This document shows, in pieces, positions 1-8,425 of a stretch of DNA of 64,000 nucleotides. The notes under the pieces were generated by a model. It was not told the DNA's origin. It searched no databases and saw nothing but the letters and a program-made list of their open reading frames with translations. The translations under genes were made by a program, and so were the position numbers. Position 1 is the stretch's first letter. The number at the start of each line of letters is the position of its first letter. The DNA is from Cellulophaga sp. 20_2_10 (lineage in GTDB: Bacteria; Bacteroidota; Bacteroidia; Flavobacteriales; Flavobacteriaceae), in contig NZ_JAMCOJ010000002.1 of assembly GCF_023476645.1 (NCBI RefSeq), positions 95,561-159,560 on the forward strand, read 5' to 3'.

Positions 1-171
1 CTTGAGTTCTATTCTTTACTGCTAATTTGCAGTTATACTATACTTATTTTCTATTTAAACTTTGCTTACTATCGGCTTATTAAACGCAAATTTTCTAAGA
101 ATATTTTACATATCCTAAAAAAAACTGAAACTAGCAGAAAAACAAGGTTCAACACATCTATAACGGAGTAA
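1..171 (+). CDS. C-terminal end of a probable membrane protein (partial)
   Basis: Frame 1 is open from the left edge to a TAA at 169-171, giving 56 residues. The fragment has a hydrophobic stretch of about 23 residues (residues 3-25, rich in Leu, Ile, Phe and Tyr) followed by a basic tail, as in the last membrane helix of an integral membrane protein with a cytoplasmic C-terminus. The family cannot be named from this tail. It does not look like the end of PorU, which commonly precedes porV. Because the window cuts the gene and chance open frames of this length occur in AT-rich DNA, confidence is only moderate. The 226 bases from here to porV hold no gene and are very AT-rich. Confidence 0.4.
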   Translation, partial: LEFYSLLLICSYTILIFYLNFAYYRLIKRKFSKNILHILKKTETSRKTRFNTSITE

Positions 172-397
172 AGAATAGAATAGTATTATTTTTTAAATTC
201 TTTTTAGTAGAAATTCTTATATCCTTAATAATAAGGAAATAACAGATTTTATTTTTATAGTACATTAGAAGTCTTTAGGTTTGTCATTAAAAATAAAGTT
301 ATTTATTTATAAGATATTTTAAAAAAGAGCGTTAATTAAATTATTGTACCTAATTAGATATAAAAAGGTAGGGAATACCACTATTATACATATGATG

Positions 398-1543
398 ATG
401 AAAAAAATACTATTCGTAGCGCTTTTAATATCCGGATACACTGGCAAAGCCCAAGAAAACAGATCTATTACTACTGCAGTACCTTTTTTAAATATTGCGG
501 CAGATGCTAGAGCAGCTGGAATGGGGGATATGGGAGTAGCAACATCTGCAGATGCATATTCTTTGCAGTGGAATGCAGCTAAATTTGCTTTTGCAGAACA
601 AAAAATGGGGTTTGGCATAAGCTATACACCATATTTAGAAAACATAGTTACAGATGTAGCCTTACTTAATGCTAGTTTTTATAATAAGTTAGATGATAGA
701 AGTGCTTTTGCTTTTGGTTTGCGATATTTTGGTCTAGGAGAAGTAGAACTTAGGCAAACTATAGATGAAGAAGGTACTACTGTTAAACCAAATGAATTTG
801 TTTTAGAGGGTGCATACTCTTTAAAATTATCTACCCAATTTTCTATGGGTATTGGAGGTAGATTTATTAGCTCTAATTTAAAATTCCCTTTAGATCCTAG
901 TGTAGACTCTAAAGCAGCAACAGCTTTTGCAGTAGATATCTCTGGTTTTTACAGATCTCCAGAAATAGCTTATGATAAGTTTGATGGTAGATGGAGAGCT
1001 GGTTTTAATATCTCTAACTTAGGAAGTAAAATAGCATATGATAATAACGGACAGGAAAACTTTCTGCCAGGTAATTTAAAATTTGGTGCAGGGTTTGATT
1101 TTATTTTAGATCAAGACAATGTATTATCATTAACAACAGAATTTAATAAATTGTTAGTTCCTACTCCTCAAGATTTTAATGAAGACGGACAGATAGATAG
1201 TCAAGATAACGAACGTTACCAACAAATAAGCTTTTTAGAAGGGGCCTTTAATTCTTTTACAGATGCCCCAGATGGTTTTGGAGAAGAAATTAAAGAAGTA
1301 ACTTGGGCATTAGGAGCAGAGTATTCTTTTCAAAATGCATTTATGTTACGTACAGGCTATTTTAATGAAAACGAATTAAAAGGAGCTCGTAAATTCTTTT
1401 CTTTAGGAGCTGGATTTAAGTTTAAAGCTACCCAGGTAGATTTATCTTATTTATTCTCTACATCAAAAATAAAAAACCCTTTAGAAAATACACTGCGTTT
1501 TTCTCTTACCTTTAACCTAGGTGAAGAATTATTAAACGACTAA
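398..1543 (+). CDS. porV: Type IX secretion system outer membrane protein PorV (LptO)
   Basis: PorV is an outer membrane beta-barrel of the FadL-like fold. In the type IX secretion system it takes cargo proteins from the translocon and works with the sortase PorU. The third of three consecutive ATG codons (398) is chosen because it gives a clean signal peptide (MKKILFVALLISGYTGKAQ) with cleavage near Ala-Gln-Glu. The mature part begins with the family's typical run around 'AADARAAGMGDMGVATSADAY' shared by PorV/PorQ proteins, followed by alternating beta strands, an acidic Asp/Asn-rich loop near residues 262-275, and a C-terminal aromatic strand. Length (381 residues from this start) suits PorV. 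cdd begins at the base after the stop, the porV-cdd-pdhA order known in flavobacteria. porU is not immediately upstream, which is unusual. Confidence 0.9.
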   Translation: MKKILFVALLISGYTGKAQENRSITTAVPFLNIAADARAAGMGDMGVATSADAYSLQWNAAKFAFAEQKMGFGISYTPYLENIVTDVALLNASFYNKLDDRSAFAFGLRYFGLGEVELRQTIDEEGTTVKPNEFVLEGAYSLKLSTQFSMGIGGRFISSNLKFPLDPSVDSKAATAFAVDISGFYRSPEIAYDKFDGRWRAGFNISNLGSKIAYDNNGQENFLPGNLKFGAGFDFILDQDNVLSLTTEFNKLLVPTPQDFNEDGQIDSQDNERYQQISFLEGAFNSFTDAPDGFGEEIKEVTWALGAEYSFQNAFMLRTGYFNENELKGARKFFSLGAGFKFKATQVDLSYLFSTSKIKNPLENTLRFSLTFNLGEELLND

Positions 1544-2026
1544 ATGAAGAAACAAACAATATCTTTTGATATGTCTGTTTACGACTCTATTGATGAGTTG
1601 TCTAAAACAGACAAAGACCTTATGCTTAAAGCTGTAGGCGCTCGTAGTAACGCATATGCTCCATACTCTAGTTTTTTAGTAGGTGCGGCAGTGCTTTTAG
1701 AAAACGGAGAAATAGTAGTAGGTAATAATCAAGAAAATGCAGCGTACCCTTCTGGTTTGTGCGCAGAGCGTGTTGCAATTTATCAAGCAGCAGCTATATA
1801 CCCAAACGTAAAAATGGTTTCTGTAGCAATTTCTGCTACATCAAAAAATTATAAGGTGTTGGAGCCTGCGGCTCCTTGTGGAAATTGTAGGCAATCTATG
1901 ATAGAATATGAGCAAAAACAAAAAGAACCACTCTCTTTAATGTTAATGGGTGAGGTAGGTAAGGTTTTAAAGTGTAATTCTATCTCAGATATTTTACCGC
2001 TAGCTTTTAGTAATTCTTTCTTATAA
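1544..2026 (+). CDS. cdd: Cytidine deaminase
   Basis: Zinc-dependent hydrolytic deamination of cytidine and deoxycytidine to uridine and deoxyuridine in pyrimidine salvage, in the cytoplasm. The zinc and catalytic signature is complete: Cys73-Ala-Glu75 (in 'SGLCAERVAIY'), where Glu75 is the proton shuttle, and the PCxxC motif Cys112/Cys115 ('APCGNCRQ'). The N-terminal 'YAPYSSFLVGAAVL' (residues 38-51) and 'NQENAAYPSGLCAER' are the nucleoside-binding segments of the homotetrameric class. At 160 residues it is slightly longer than the usual 130-140, with an N-terminal extension. The ATG directly follows the porV stop, so translation is probably coupled to porV. The link with secretion is positional only. 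Confidence 0.93.
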   Translation: MKKQTISFDMSVYDSIDELSKTDKDLMLKAVGARSNAYAPYSSFLVGAAVLLENGEIVVGNNQENAAYPSGLCAERVAIYQAAAIYPNVKMVSVAISATSKNYKVLEPAAPCGNCRQSMIEYEQKQKEPLSLMLMGEVGKVLKCNSISDILPLAFSNSFL

Positions 2027-2130
2027 CTGCTTTTTTTTAATGAATTATTTTTTTATAGCTAATTTTCTGATAAAAATTTAATTTAAAAAAACATTAAGCA
2101 TCTTGTCTGTGCTTTTTCTTTATTTTTTTT

Positions 2131-2158
2131 TTGATAGTGGATTTAATGTGTATTTTTG
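2131..2158 (+). promoter_or_regulatory. Flavobacterial promoter of pdhA-pdhC
   Basis: TTG at 2131-2133, a 17-base spacer, and TATTTTTG at 2151-2158 match the Bacteroidota consensus TTG-N17-23-TAnnTTTG exactly. A start site near 2164 would leave a leader of about 35 bases with an A-rich tract before the ATG at 2199. It places pdhA-pdhC under their own promoter although cdd lies only 172 bases upstream. Confidence 0.65.
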
Positions 2159-2198
2159 CTACTCTGTAAAACAGACCTTTTTAAAAAAAAAGTTTTCA

Positions 2199-3197
2199 AT
2201 GAAAAAAATAACCAAAGAAGTTTACCTTAATTGGTACAAGGATATGTTGTTCTGGAGAAAGTTCGAGGATAAACTTGCTGCAGTGTATATTCAACAAAAA
2301 GTTAGAGGCTTTCTACACTTGTATAACGGACAAGAAGCTGTTTTAGCTGGGTCGTTACATGCAATGGATCTTACTAAAGATAAGATGATTACAGCATACC
2401 GTAATCATGTACAGCCAATTGGTATGGGAGTAGATCCTAAAAGAGTAATGGCAGAACTTTATGGTAAGGTAACAGGTACTTCTCAAGGTATGGGAGGTTC
2501 TATGCATATCTTTTCTAAAGAGCACCGTTTTTATGGTGGTCATGGTATCGTAGGAGGACAAATTCCTTTGGGAGCTGGTCTAGCATTTGGAGATAAATAT
2601 GCAGGTAACAACGCAGTAACCCTTTGTTATATGGGAGACGGTGCTGTTAGACAAGGATCTTTACATGAAACATTTAACTTAGCAATGCTTTGGCAATTAC
2701 CAGTTGTTTTTATTTGTGAAAACAATGGATATGCGATGGGTACATCTGTTGCAAGAACATCTCATTCTACAGAAATTTGGAAACTAGGTTTGGGTTACGA
2801 GATGCCTTGTAAGGCAGTAGAGGGTATGAACCCCGTAACTGTTGCAGAAGAGGTAAGTAAAGCAGTAGAAAGAGCAAGATCTGGAGGAGGACCAACTTTC
2901 TTAGAGATAAAGACATACCGTTATAGAGGTCACTCTATGTCAGATGCACAACACTACAGAACTAAAGCAGAAGTAGAAGAGTACAAGAAAATAGATCCTA
3001 TTACGCAGGTTTTAGAGGTTATAAGAGATAAAAAATACGCTACAGAAGATGAAATTGCTGAAATGGGCAAAGAAGTTAAGCGTATGGTTAAGGAGTGTGA
3101 GGAGTTTGCAGAAAGTTCTGATTACCCACCAGTAAGTCAATTATACGATATGGTTTACGAGCAAAAAGATTTTCCATTTGTACAACATAAATTATAA
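2199..3197 (+). CDS. pdhA: Pyruvate dehydrogenase E1 component, alpha subunit
   Basis: Thiamine-diphosphate-dependent subunit that decarboxylates pyruvate and passes the acetyl group to the lipoyl arm of E2. The ThDP motif is present as 'GDGAVRQGSLHETFNLA' followed by 'ENNGYAMGTS'. The region with 'YRGHSMSDAQHYR' is the phosphorylation-loop segment of E1-alpha. The in-frame ATG at 2199 is chosen over a start at 2103 because the extra residues are low-complexity translation of the AT-rich promoter region and the promoter at 2131-2158 lies inside them. The product is 332 residues, normal for the family. pdhC starts 3 bases after the stop. The E1-beta gene is not in the window, so in this genome it lies elsewhere, as in other flavobacteria with split pdhA-pdhC and pdhB loci. 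Confidence 0.93.
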   Translation: MKKITKEVYLNWYKDMLFWRKFEDKLAAVYIQQKVRGFLHLYNGQEAVLAGSLHAMDLTKDKMITAYRNHVQPIGMGVDPKRVMAELYGKVTGTSQGMGGSMHIFSKEHRFYGGHGIVGGQIPLGAGLAFGDKYAGNNAVTLCYMGDGAVRQGSLHETFNLAMLWQLPVVFICENNGYAMGTSVARTSHSTEIWKLGLGYEMPCKAVEGMNPVTVAEEVSKAVERARSGGGPTFLEIKTYRYRGHSMSDAQHYRTKAEVEEYKKIDPITQVLEVIRDKKYATEDEIAEMGKEVKRMVKECEEFAESSDYPPVSQLYDMVYEQKDFPFVQHKL

Positions 3198-3200
3198 AAA

Positions 3201-4832
3201 ATGGCAATTATAGTAAATATGCCAAGACTTAGCGATACCATGGAAGAAGGTACTGTTGCTGCTTGGCTTAAAAATGTTGGTGATAAAGTTGAAGAAGGAG
3301 ACATTCTTGCTGAAATTGAAACAGACAAAGCTACAATGGAGTTTGAGTCTTTTAATGAAGGTGTTCTTTTACATATAGGGATACAAGAAGGTGATACCGC
3401 TCCTGTAGATTCTCTTTTAGCTATTATTGGTGATGAAGGTGAAGATATTTCTGGATTGTTATCAGGAGATGCTTCAGCTGTAACCAATGAAGAGGCTAAA
3501 GAGGAAAAGGAAGAAGAAACTGCTGCACCTGTAGCAGAAACTTCTACGTCAGCTGCTATTCCGGAAGGGGTAGAAGTAATAAAAATGCCTCGCCTTAGTG
3601 ATACTATGGAAGAAGGTACAGTTGCTGCTTGGTTAAAAAATGTTGGTGATAAAGTTGAAGAAGGAGATATTCTTGCTGAAATTGAAACTGACAAAGCAAC
3701 AATGGAATTTGAGTCTTTTTACTCAGGTATTTTATTATACGTTGGTATAAAAGAAGGAGAATCTTCTCCGGTTGATGAAGTTTTAGCAGTTATAGGACCA
3801 GAAGGAACAGATGTAAATGCTGTACTTAGTGCTGGTAATGCTCCTGCGTCAAAACCAACTTCAGATGCTCCTAAAACAGAAACTAAAAAAGAAGAAAAAG
3901 CAGCGCCAGTAGAAGCAGTTTCTACAGATGGTAAGCGTATTTTTGCTTCTCCGTTAGCTAAAAAAATAGCAGCAGATAAAGGTGTTAACTTAGCAGATGT
4001 TACTGGTTCTGGTGACAATGGAAGAATAGTAAAGAAAGATGTGGAGAGTTTTACTCCTTCTGCAGCTTCTAGTTCTTCTAATGTAACAGCGGCAAAAGCG
4101 ACTGCTCCAGAAGCAAAATCACAGCCTGCAATATATGCACCAGTTGGTGAAGAAGGTTTTGAGGATGTTAAAAACTCTTCAATGCGTAAAGTAATTGCTA
4201 AAGTTCTTGGACAGTCTAAATTTACAGCACCACATTTTTACCTTACAATAGAGGTAGATATGGACAATGCAATAGCTTCAAGAGTTCAGATTAATAGCTT
4301 GCCAGATATTAAGGTGTCATTTAATGATATGGTTCTAAAAGCTTGTGCAATGGCTTTAAGAAAACATCCGCAAGTAAATACAACTTGGAAAGATGATGTT
4401 ACGCGTTACAACAAACATATACATGTTGGGGTAGCAGTAGCGGTAGATGAAGGATTGGTTGTGCCAGTTCTTAAATTTGCAGATCAAATGAGTTTAACTA
4501 CAATTGGTGCTTCTGTAAGAGATTTAGCTGGTAAAGCAAGATCTAAAAAAATTGCTCCTTCAGAAATGGAAGGCAGTACATTTACAGTGTCTAATTTAGG
4601 TATGTTTGGTATTCAAGAATTTACATCAATCATAAACCAACCTAACGCAGCAATATTATCTGTAGGTGCAATTGTAGAAAAGCCAGTTGTTAAAAATGGA
4701 GAAATAGTAGTAGGTAATACTATGAAATTAACTTTAGCATGCGATCACAGAACAGTAGATGGTGCAGTTGGAGCTCAGTTTTTACAAACTTTAAGAAGTT
4801 TTATAGAGAATCCAGTTACAATGTTAGCGTAA
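3201..4832 (+). CDS. pdhC: Pyruvate dehydrogenase E2, dihydrolipoamide acetyltransferase (two lipoyl domains)
   Basis: Core of the pyruvate dehydrogenase complex: transfers acetyl from lipoamide to CoA. Domains in order: lipoyl domain 1 (residues 1-80, lipoyl Lys43 in ETDKATM), an acidic/Ala linker, lipoyl domain 2 (about 123-205, Lys165), a second linker, the peripheral-subunit-binding domain (about 245-285, 'FASPLAKKIAADKGVNL' and 'GSGDNGRIVKKDV'), an Ala/Pro/Ser linker, then the acyltransferase domain (about 315-543) with the catalytic 'DHRTVDG' close to the C-terminus. Length 543 fits a two-lipoyl E2. It is co-transcribed with pdhA and ends at a clear terminator. The 45-residue cores of the two lipoyl domains are identical in protein sequence, see the repeat entry. 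Confidence 0.95.
   Translation: MAIIVNMPRLSDTMEEGTVAAWLKNVGDKVEEGDILAEIETDKATMEFESFNEGVLLHIGIQEGDTAPVDSLLAIIGDEGEDISGLLSGDASAVTNEEAKEEKEEETAAPVAETSTSAAIPEGVEVIKMPRLSDTMEEGTVAAWLKNVGDKVEEGDILAEIETDKATMEFESFYSGILLYVGIKEGESSPVDEVLAVIGPEGTDVNAVLSAGNAPASKPTSDAPKTETKKEEKAAPVEAVSTDGKRIFASPLAKKIAADKGVNLADVTGSGDNGRIVKKDVESFTPSAASSSSNVTAAKATAPEAKSQPAIYAPVGEEGFEDVKNSSMRKVIAKVLGQSKFTAPHFYLTIEVDMDNAIASRVQINSLPDIKVSFNDMVLKACAMALRKHPQVNTTWKDDVTRYNKHIHVGVAVAVDEGLVVPVLKFADQMSLTTIGASVRDLAGKARSKKIAPSEMEGSTFTVSNLGMFGIQEFTSIINQPNAAILSVGAIVEKPVVKNGEIVVGNTMKLTLACDHRTVDGAVGAQFLQTLRSFIENPVTMLA
3219..3719 (+). repeat. Tandem duplicated lipoyl-domain core inside pdhC
   Basis: Bases 3219-3353 and 3585-3719 each encode the same 45-residue segment, from MPRLSDT to EFESF around the lipoyl lysine. 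The DNA copies differ only at scattered, almost all third-codon positions. The flanking halves of the two domains have diverged (for example 'NEGVLLHIGIQEGD' against 'YSGILLYVGIKEGE'). This shows an internal duplication whose core is held identical by selection or by gene conversion. Confidence 0.9.
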
Positions 4833-4861
4833 TTGTAAAAACTTTAATAAATTATATTAAA

Positions 4862-4893
4862 AAGCATCTCATTAATTTTGAGATGCTTTTTTT
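4862..4893 (+). terminator. Rho-independent terminator after pdhC
   Basis: AAGCATCTCA (4862-4871) and TGAGATGCTT (4879-4888) form a perfect 10-bp stem with a 7-base loop, followed by a T run to 4893. It ends the pdhA-pdhC transcript. The -7-like TATCTTTA of the next gene begins at its very end (4893-4900). Confidence 0.85.
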
Positions 4894-4919
4894 ATCTTTA
4901 GTGCTTAAATAAATTAAAC

Positions 4920-5879
4920 ATGAGAAAGACACTTTATTTTTTAGCTATAATTATGTTAGGTTCTTGCACAACGCAAGCACAACAAAACTCTGTAGATCAT
5001 AGTGTAGACGTAACACCAATGAGTGTAAAAAAAATTGTTAACTTTTTAGCTTCAGATGATCTGCAAGGAAGAATGTCTGGTTCTGAAGGTATTGCAGAAG
5101 CAGCTACGTTTATCGAAAATAGTTTTAAGTCTAGTGGTGTAAAACCATATTTTTCGTCATACAGAGATACATTGACTAATTTCGAGGCAAAAAATGGTGT
5201 AGCTTATAATATTGTTGGGTATATAGAAGGTAATGATCCAGTTTTAAAAAATGAGTTTATTATTTTAGGAGCGCATTATGATCATATAGGTAAGGCTAAA
5301 GCAGATGGAGACGATGTAATAGCGAACGGAGCTAATGATAATGCATCAGGTACTTCTGCAGTTATGGAATTTGCACGTTACTTTGGGAAGAATAAAACCA
5401 ATAAACGTAGTATTATTTTTGCTTTGTTCTCTGCAGAAGAAATGGGACTTTTAGGTTCTAAACATCTTGCTGCTAAATTAAAACAAGCAAACCTTAATTT
5501 GTATACAATGCTAAATTTTGAAATGATAGGTATACCAATGAAAGACAAAGATTACGTAACATATGTTACAGGTTTTAACGAATCTAATTTGGCAGAAGTA
5601 AGTAATACGTATGCAGGAGAAAATATAGCGGGATTTTTACCTAAGGCAGGCGAATTTAGACTGTTTATGAGATCTGATAATTATCCTTTTCATGAGGAGT
5701 TTAATGTTCCTTCACAAACCTATTCTACATTCGATTTTACAAATTTTGACCATTACCATAAAGTAGGTGATGAGCCAGATGTAATGGATTTTGATCATAT
5801 GGCGAGCTTAATTAATAAGTTTGTGCCAGTATTAGAAAATATTGCAAACGCTAAAACAAAAGAAATAAAATACAATTAA
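4920..5879 (+). CDS. M28-family zinc aminopeptidase, lipoprotein
   Basis: Probable periplasmic or outer-membrane-anchored aminopeptidase. The N-terminus is a lipoprotein signal (lipobox LGSC, Cys16). Zinc-site motifs of the M28 family are visible in order: His119-Tyr-Asp121 ('GAHYDHIG'), Asp140 ('NGANDNASG'), Glu173-Glu174 ('SAEEMGLLGS'), Glu201 in 'NFEMIG', and the final His in 'FDHYHKVGDEPD'. Together these give the co-catalytic two-zinc centre. Length 319 is typical of the single-domain bacterial form. The stop codon overlaps the ATG of the next gene by one base, so the two are an operon, although the function of the partner dehydrogenase suggests no shared pathway. Substrate unknown. Confidence 0.88.
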   Translation: MRKTLYFLAIIMLGSCTTQAQQNSVDHSVDVTPMSVKKIVNFLASDDLQGRMSGSEGIAEAATFIENSFKSSGVKPYFSSYRDTLTNFEAKNGVAYNIVGYIEGNDPVLKNEFIILGAHYDHIGKAKADGDDVIANGANDNASGTSAVMEFARYFGKNKTNKRSIIFALFSAEEMGLLGSKHLAAKLKQANLNLYTMLNFEMIGIPMKDKDYVTYVTGFNESNLAEVSNTYAGENIAGFLPKAGEFRLFMRSDNYPFHEEFNVPSQTYSTFDFTNFDHYHKVGDEPDVMDFDHMASLINKFVPVLENIANAKTKEIKYN

Positions 5880-6559
5880 TGGCTAATATTATAATTACAG
5901 GATCTAGCAGAGGTATAGGGTATCAAATGGCGCAACTATTTGCTAACAATGGGCATAAAGTTTTGGCATTGTCTAGAAATAACGAGCCTATAGCATCTCT
6001 AAATAATTCAAATATTTTTTCTTTTCCGTTTGATATTTCAAAAGAAGAAGATTTAAAAAAGGTAGAGAATTTTATTACCGAAAACTGGCAACAGGTAGAT
6101 GTTTTAATTAATAATGCCGGAAAATTAGCAAATAAACCATTTTTAGAAACTACAACTCAAGATTTTGAGGCTGTTTATAAAGTCAATGTTTTTGGAGTAG
6201 CAAGTATTACAAAACTAGTGATTCCGAAAATGCCTAAAGACGGACATGTAGTAACTATAAGTTCTATGGGTGGTGTGCAAGGTAGTGTTAAGTTTGCGGG
6301 CTTATCTGCATACAGTTCTAGTAAAGGAGCTGTGGTGACATTAACAGAGCTCTGGGCAGAAGAATTTAAGGAAACCGGACCATCTTTTAATGTTTTGGCA
6401 TTAGGAGCAGTACAGACTGAAATGCTAGAAGAAGCTTTTCCGGGGTATACAGCGCCAACTACTGCCTTAGAAATGGCAGAATATATTCAAAATTTTGCGC
6501 TTACAGGACATAAAATGTATAACGGTAAATTATTACAAGTAAGTAATAGTACTCCTTAA
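5879..6559 (+). CDS. Short-chain dehydrogenase/reductase (SDR)
   Basis: NAD(P)-dependent oxidoreductase of the classical SDR type. The cofactor motif is 'TGSSRGIGYQMA' at the N-terminus (residues 7-18), with 'NNAG' near residue 78, and the catalytic Ser and Tyr-x-x-x-Lys in 'SSMGG' and 'YSSSKGA'. The chain is short (226 residues) and the C-terminal substrate lid is small. Arg in the SSRG position and Ser/Arg after the second strand ('ALSRN') favour NADP(H). The substrate cannot be told. It overlaps the M28 peptidase stop by one base and is followed by a terminator, so the two genes form a complete transcription unit. Confidence 0.88.
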   Translation: MANIIITGSSRGIGYQMAQLFANNGHKVLALSRNNEPIASLNNSNIFSFPFDISKEEDLKKVENFITENWQQVDVLINNAGKLANKPFLETTTQDFEAVYKVNVFGVASITKLVIPKMPKDGHVVTISSMGGVQGSVKFAGLSAYSSSKGAVVTLTELWAEEFKETGPSFNVLALGAVQTEMLEEAFPGYTAPTTALEMAEYIQNFALTGHKMYNGKLLQVSNSTP

Positions 6560-6582
6560 CTTGTAACATAAATTATAGAAGT

Positions 6583-6620
6583 AAAACTGCCTGTTTTTTT
6601 TAATAGGCAGTTTTGTTTTG
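6583..6620 (+). terminator. Rho-independent terminator after the SDR gene
   Basis: AAAACTGCCT (6583-6592) pairs with AGGCAGTTTT (6605-6614) around a T-rich loop of 12 bases and is followed by GTTTTG. It closes the peptidase-SDR unit. Confidence 0.8.
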
Positions 6621-6726
6621 ATGTGTTGGGAGTAACTATTATAAAAGCCGTTAAAAAATAATTTAAAAAAGTTGTATTTTACTACAAAATAAACTGTGAA
6701 CCTTAGCAGTAAAAGGTAGAATCTAT

Positions 6727-6734
6727 TATTTTTG
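6727..6734 (+). promoter_or_regulatory. -7 element (TATTTTTG) just before the SprT-like gene
   Basis: TATTTTTG matches TAnnTTTG exactly and ends 5 bases before the ATG at 6740. No good -33 TTG is seen at the standard distance. If used, the transcript would be leaderless or nearly so. Confidence 0.4.
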
Positions 6735-6739
6735 TTTAT

Positions 6740-7339
6740 ATGGAGAGTACCCTTGTGAAATATCTACCAGAAAGAGCTGTGCAATCTTGTGTTTCTTTAA
6801 TAAAAGTAAATGCAGTGCATCTAAAAATTGTGGGAGACAGAGTTACACGTCATGGAGATTATAGAAGATTGCCAGGAGGGATGCATCAAATAACAGTAAA
6901 TGCATCATTAAATAAATATAGGTTTTTAATAACCTTAATACATGAGATTGCACATTTAGTCGCATTTGAAAAATATGGAAGACGTATTAAGCCGCACGGT
7001 ATGGAGTGGAAAAAAACGTTTCAATCTTTAATGTTACCATTTATAAGACCAGAAATATTTCCAACAAAGGTATTGCCGGTTATAGCTAATCATTTTAAAA
7101 ATCCTAAGGCAAGCAGTGATACAGATGCTAAGTTATCGTTAGCATTAAAACAATTTGATCCTGAGTCAAATAAAACATATATTTTTGAGTTACCAATAGG
7201 TAGTGTGTTTAGAATTCACAACGGTAAGTTATTTAAAAAGGGAGCAAGGAAAATAAAGAGATATGAGTGTGTTGAAATATCTAGTGGTAGAACGTATGTT
7301 TTTCAACCTAATGCAGAAGTAGAACTTATAAAAGATTAA
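6740..7339 (+). CDS. SprT-like zinc metalloprotease domain protein
   Basis: Carries the gluzincin motif HExxH (His68-Glu69-Ile-Ala-His72) and a downstream His86 in 'KPHGMEWKKTF', the pattern of the SprT/Spartan-like fold. The C-terminal half (residues 120-199) contains short beta segments ending in 'CVEISSGRTYVF' but lacks the Cys pairs of the zinc ribbon of E. coli SprT, so it is a shortened or diverged form. In eukaryotes the related Spartan removes DNA-protein cross-links; whether the bacterial protein does so is not established. It starts a run with manC (gap 4 bases) and the DUF389 gene. Confidence 0.8.
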   Translation: MESTLVKYLPERAVQSCVSLIKVNAVHLKIVGDRVTRHGDYRRLPGGMHQITVNASLNKYRFLITLIHEIAHLVAFEKYGRRIKPHGMEWKKTFQSLMLPFIRPEIFPTKVLPVIANHFKNPKASSDTDAKLSLALKQFDPESNKTYIFELPIGSVFRIHNGKLFKKGARKIKRYECVEISSGRTYVFQPNAEVELIKD

Positions 7340-7343
7340 TAAC

Positions 7344-8414
7344 ATGAACAAAAATTATTACGCAGTTATAATGGCTGGCGGTATTGGGTCTAGGTTTTGG
7401 CCTGTAAGTACTGCTGAATACCCTAAGCAGTTTCATGATATGTTAGGGTCTGGTTATACTTTAATTCAGAAAACGTTTAATAGACTCCATAAGTTTATTC
7501 CAAAAGAAAATATTTTGGTGCTAACTAATGAAAGTTACAATGACCTGGTTTTAGAGCAATTGCCAATGTTAACACAAGATCAAGTAGTTTTAGAGCCTGC
7601 AATGCGGAATACTGCTCCTTGTATTTTATATGCTGCCCTTAAAATTAAGAAAGAGAATCCCAATGCGGTAATGATAGTTGCTCCTAGTGACCATTGGATT
7701 GAAGACGAAGAAGCTTTTGAAGATAATGTAAAGCAGTGTTTTGCAAAGTGTGAGAAAGAAGATGTGTTATGTACATTAGGTATAAAACCGACCTTTCCTA
7801 ATACAGGATTTGGTTATATTGAGTATAATAAAAATGCTGATTTAGAAATTAAAAAAGTAAATCAATTTAGAGAAAAACCAGATTATAACACAGCTAAAGA
7901 ATTTATTAGTCAAGGTAATTTTCTTTGGAACGCAGGTATTTTTATGTGGAGTGTAAAGACAATAGTTGATGCATTTAAAACGTTTCAGCCTAAACAATAC
8001 GAATTGTTTAATTCGGGAATGGATGATTACAATACACCAGCGGAGAAAGATTTTATAACTAAGAACTATGCTTTAGCAGAGAATATATCTATAGATTATG
8101 CTATTTTGGAGCATTCTAAAAGCATATTTGTTTTACCTGCTACTTTTGATTGGAATGATCTTGGTACTTGGGGTTCTTTATATGATAAGTTAGATAAGAA
8201 TGAAGCTGAAAATGCTGTTGTTGGAGCTAAGTTGTTAGATAGAAACTCTAATGGTAATATAGTGCGTACGGCAAAAGATAAAGTTGTAGTTTTAGATAGC
8301 TTAGACAATTATATTGTAGTAGATAAAGAAGATGTTTTATTAATTTGTCCTAAAGACAAAGAGCAAGATATTAAGGTTATCTTAAACGAGGTTAAAGAAA
8401 AATTTGGTAAATAA
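7344..8414 (+). CDS. manC: Mannose-1-phosphate guanylyltransferase
   Basis: Makes GDP-mannose from mannose 1-phosphate and GTP, a precursor of surface polysaccharide and of GDP-fucose. The nucleotidyltransferase signature is 'MAGGIGSRFWPVS' (residues 10-22), followed by 'EPAMRNTAP', 'VAPSDHWI', 'TLGIKPTFPNTGFGYIEY', 'FREKPD' and 'FLWNAGIFMW', all diagnostic of the GMP family. At 356 residues it has only the guanylyltransferase domain plus left-handed beta-helix tail and lacks the C-terminal phosphomannose isomerase domain of bifunctional enzymes. It begins 4 bases after the SprT-like gene and is followed after 11 bases by the DUF389 gene. Confidence 0.93.
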   Translation: MNKNYYAVIMAGGIGSRFWPVSTAEYPKQFHDMLGSGYTLIQKTFNRLHKFIPKENILVLTNESYNDLVLEQLPMLTQDQVVLEPAMRNTAPCILYAALKIKKENPNAVMIVAPSDHWIEDEEAFEDNVKQCFAKCEKEDVLCTLGIKPTFPNTGFGYIEYNKNADLEIKKVNQFREKPDYNTAKEFISQGNFLWNAGIFMWSVKTIVDAFKTFQPKQYELFNSGMDDYNTPAEKDFITKNYALAENISIDYAILEHSKSIFVLPATFDWNDLGTWGSLYDKLDKNEAENAVVGAKLLDRNSNGNIVRTAKDKVVVLDSLDNYIVVDKEDVLLICPKDKEQDIKVILNEVKEKFGK

Positions 8415-8425
8415 TACCAGTCTAT

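Noticed and set aside
3155-3694. 179-codon ORF on the minus strand
   Set aside because: Antisense shadow of pdhC; Ser/Thr-rich low-complexity product, no family features.
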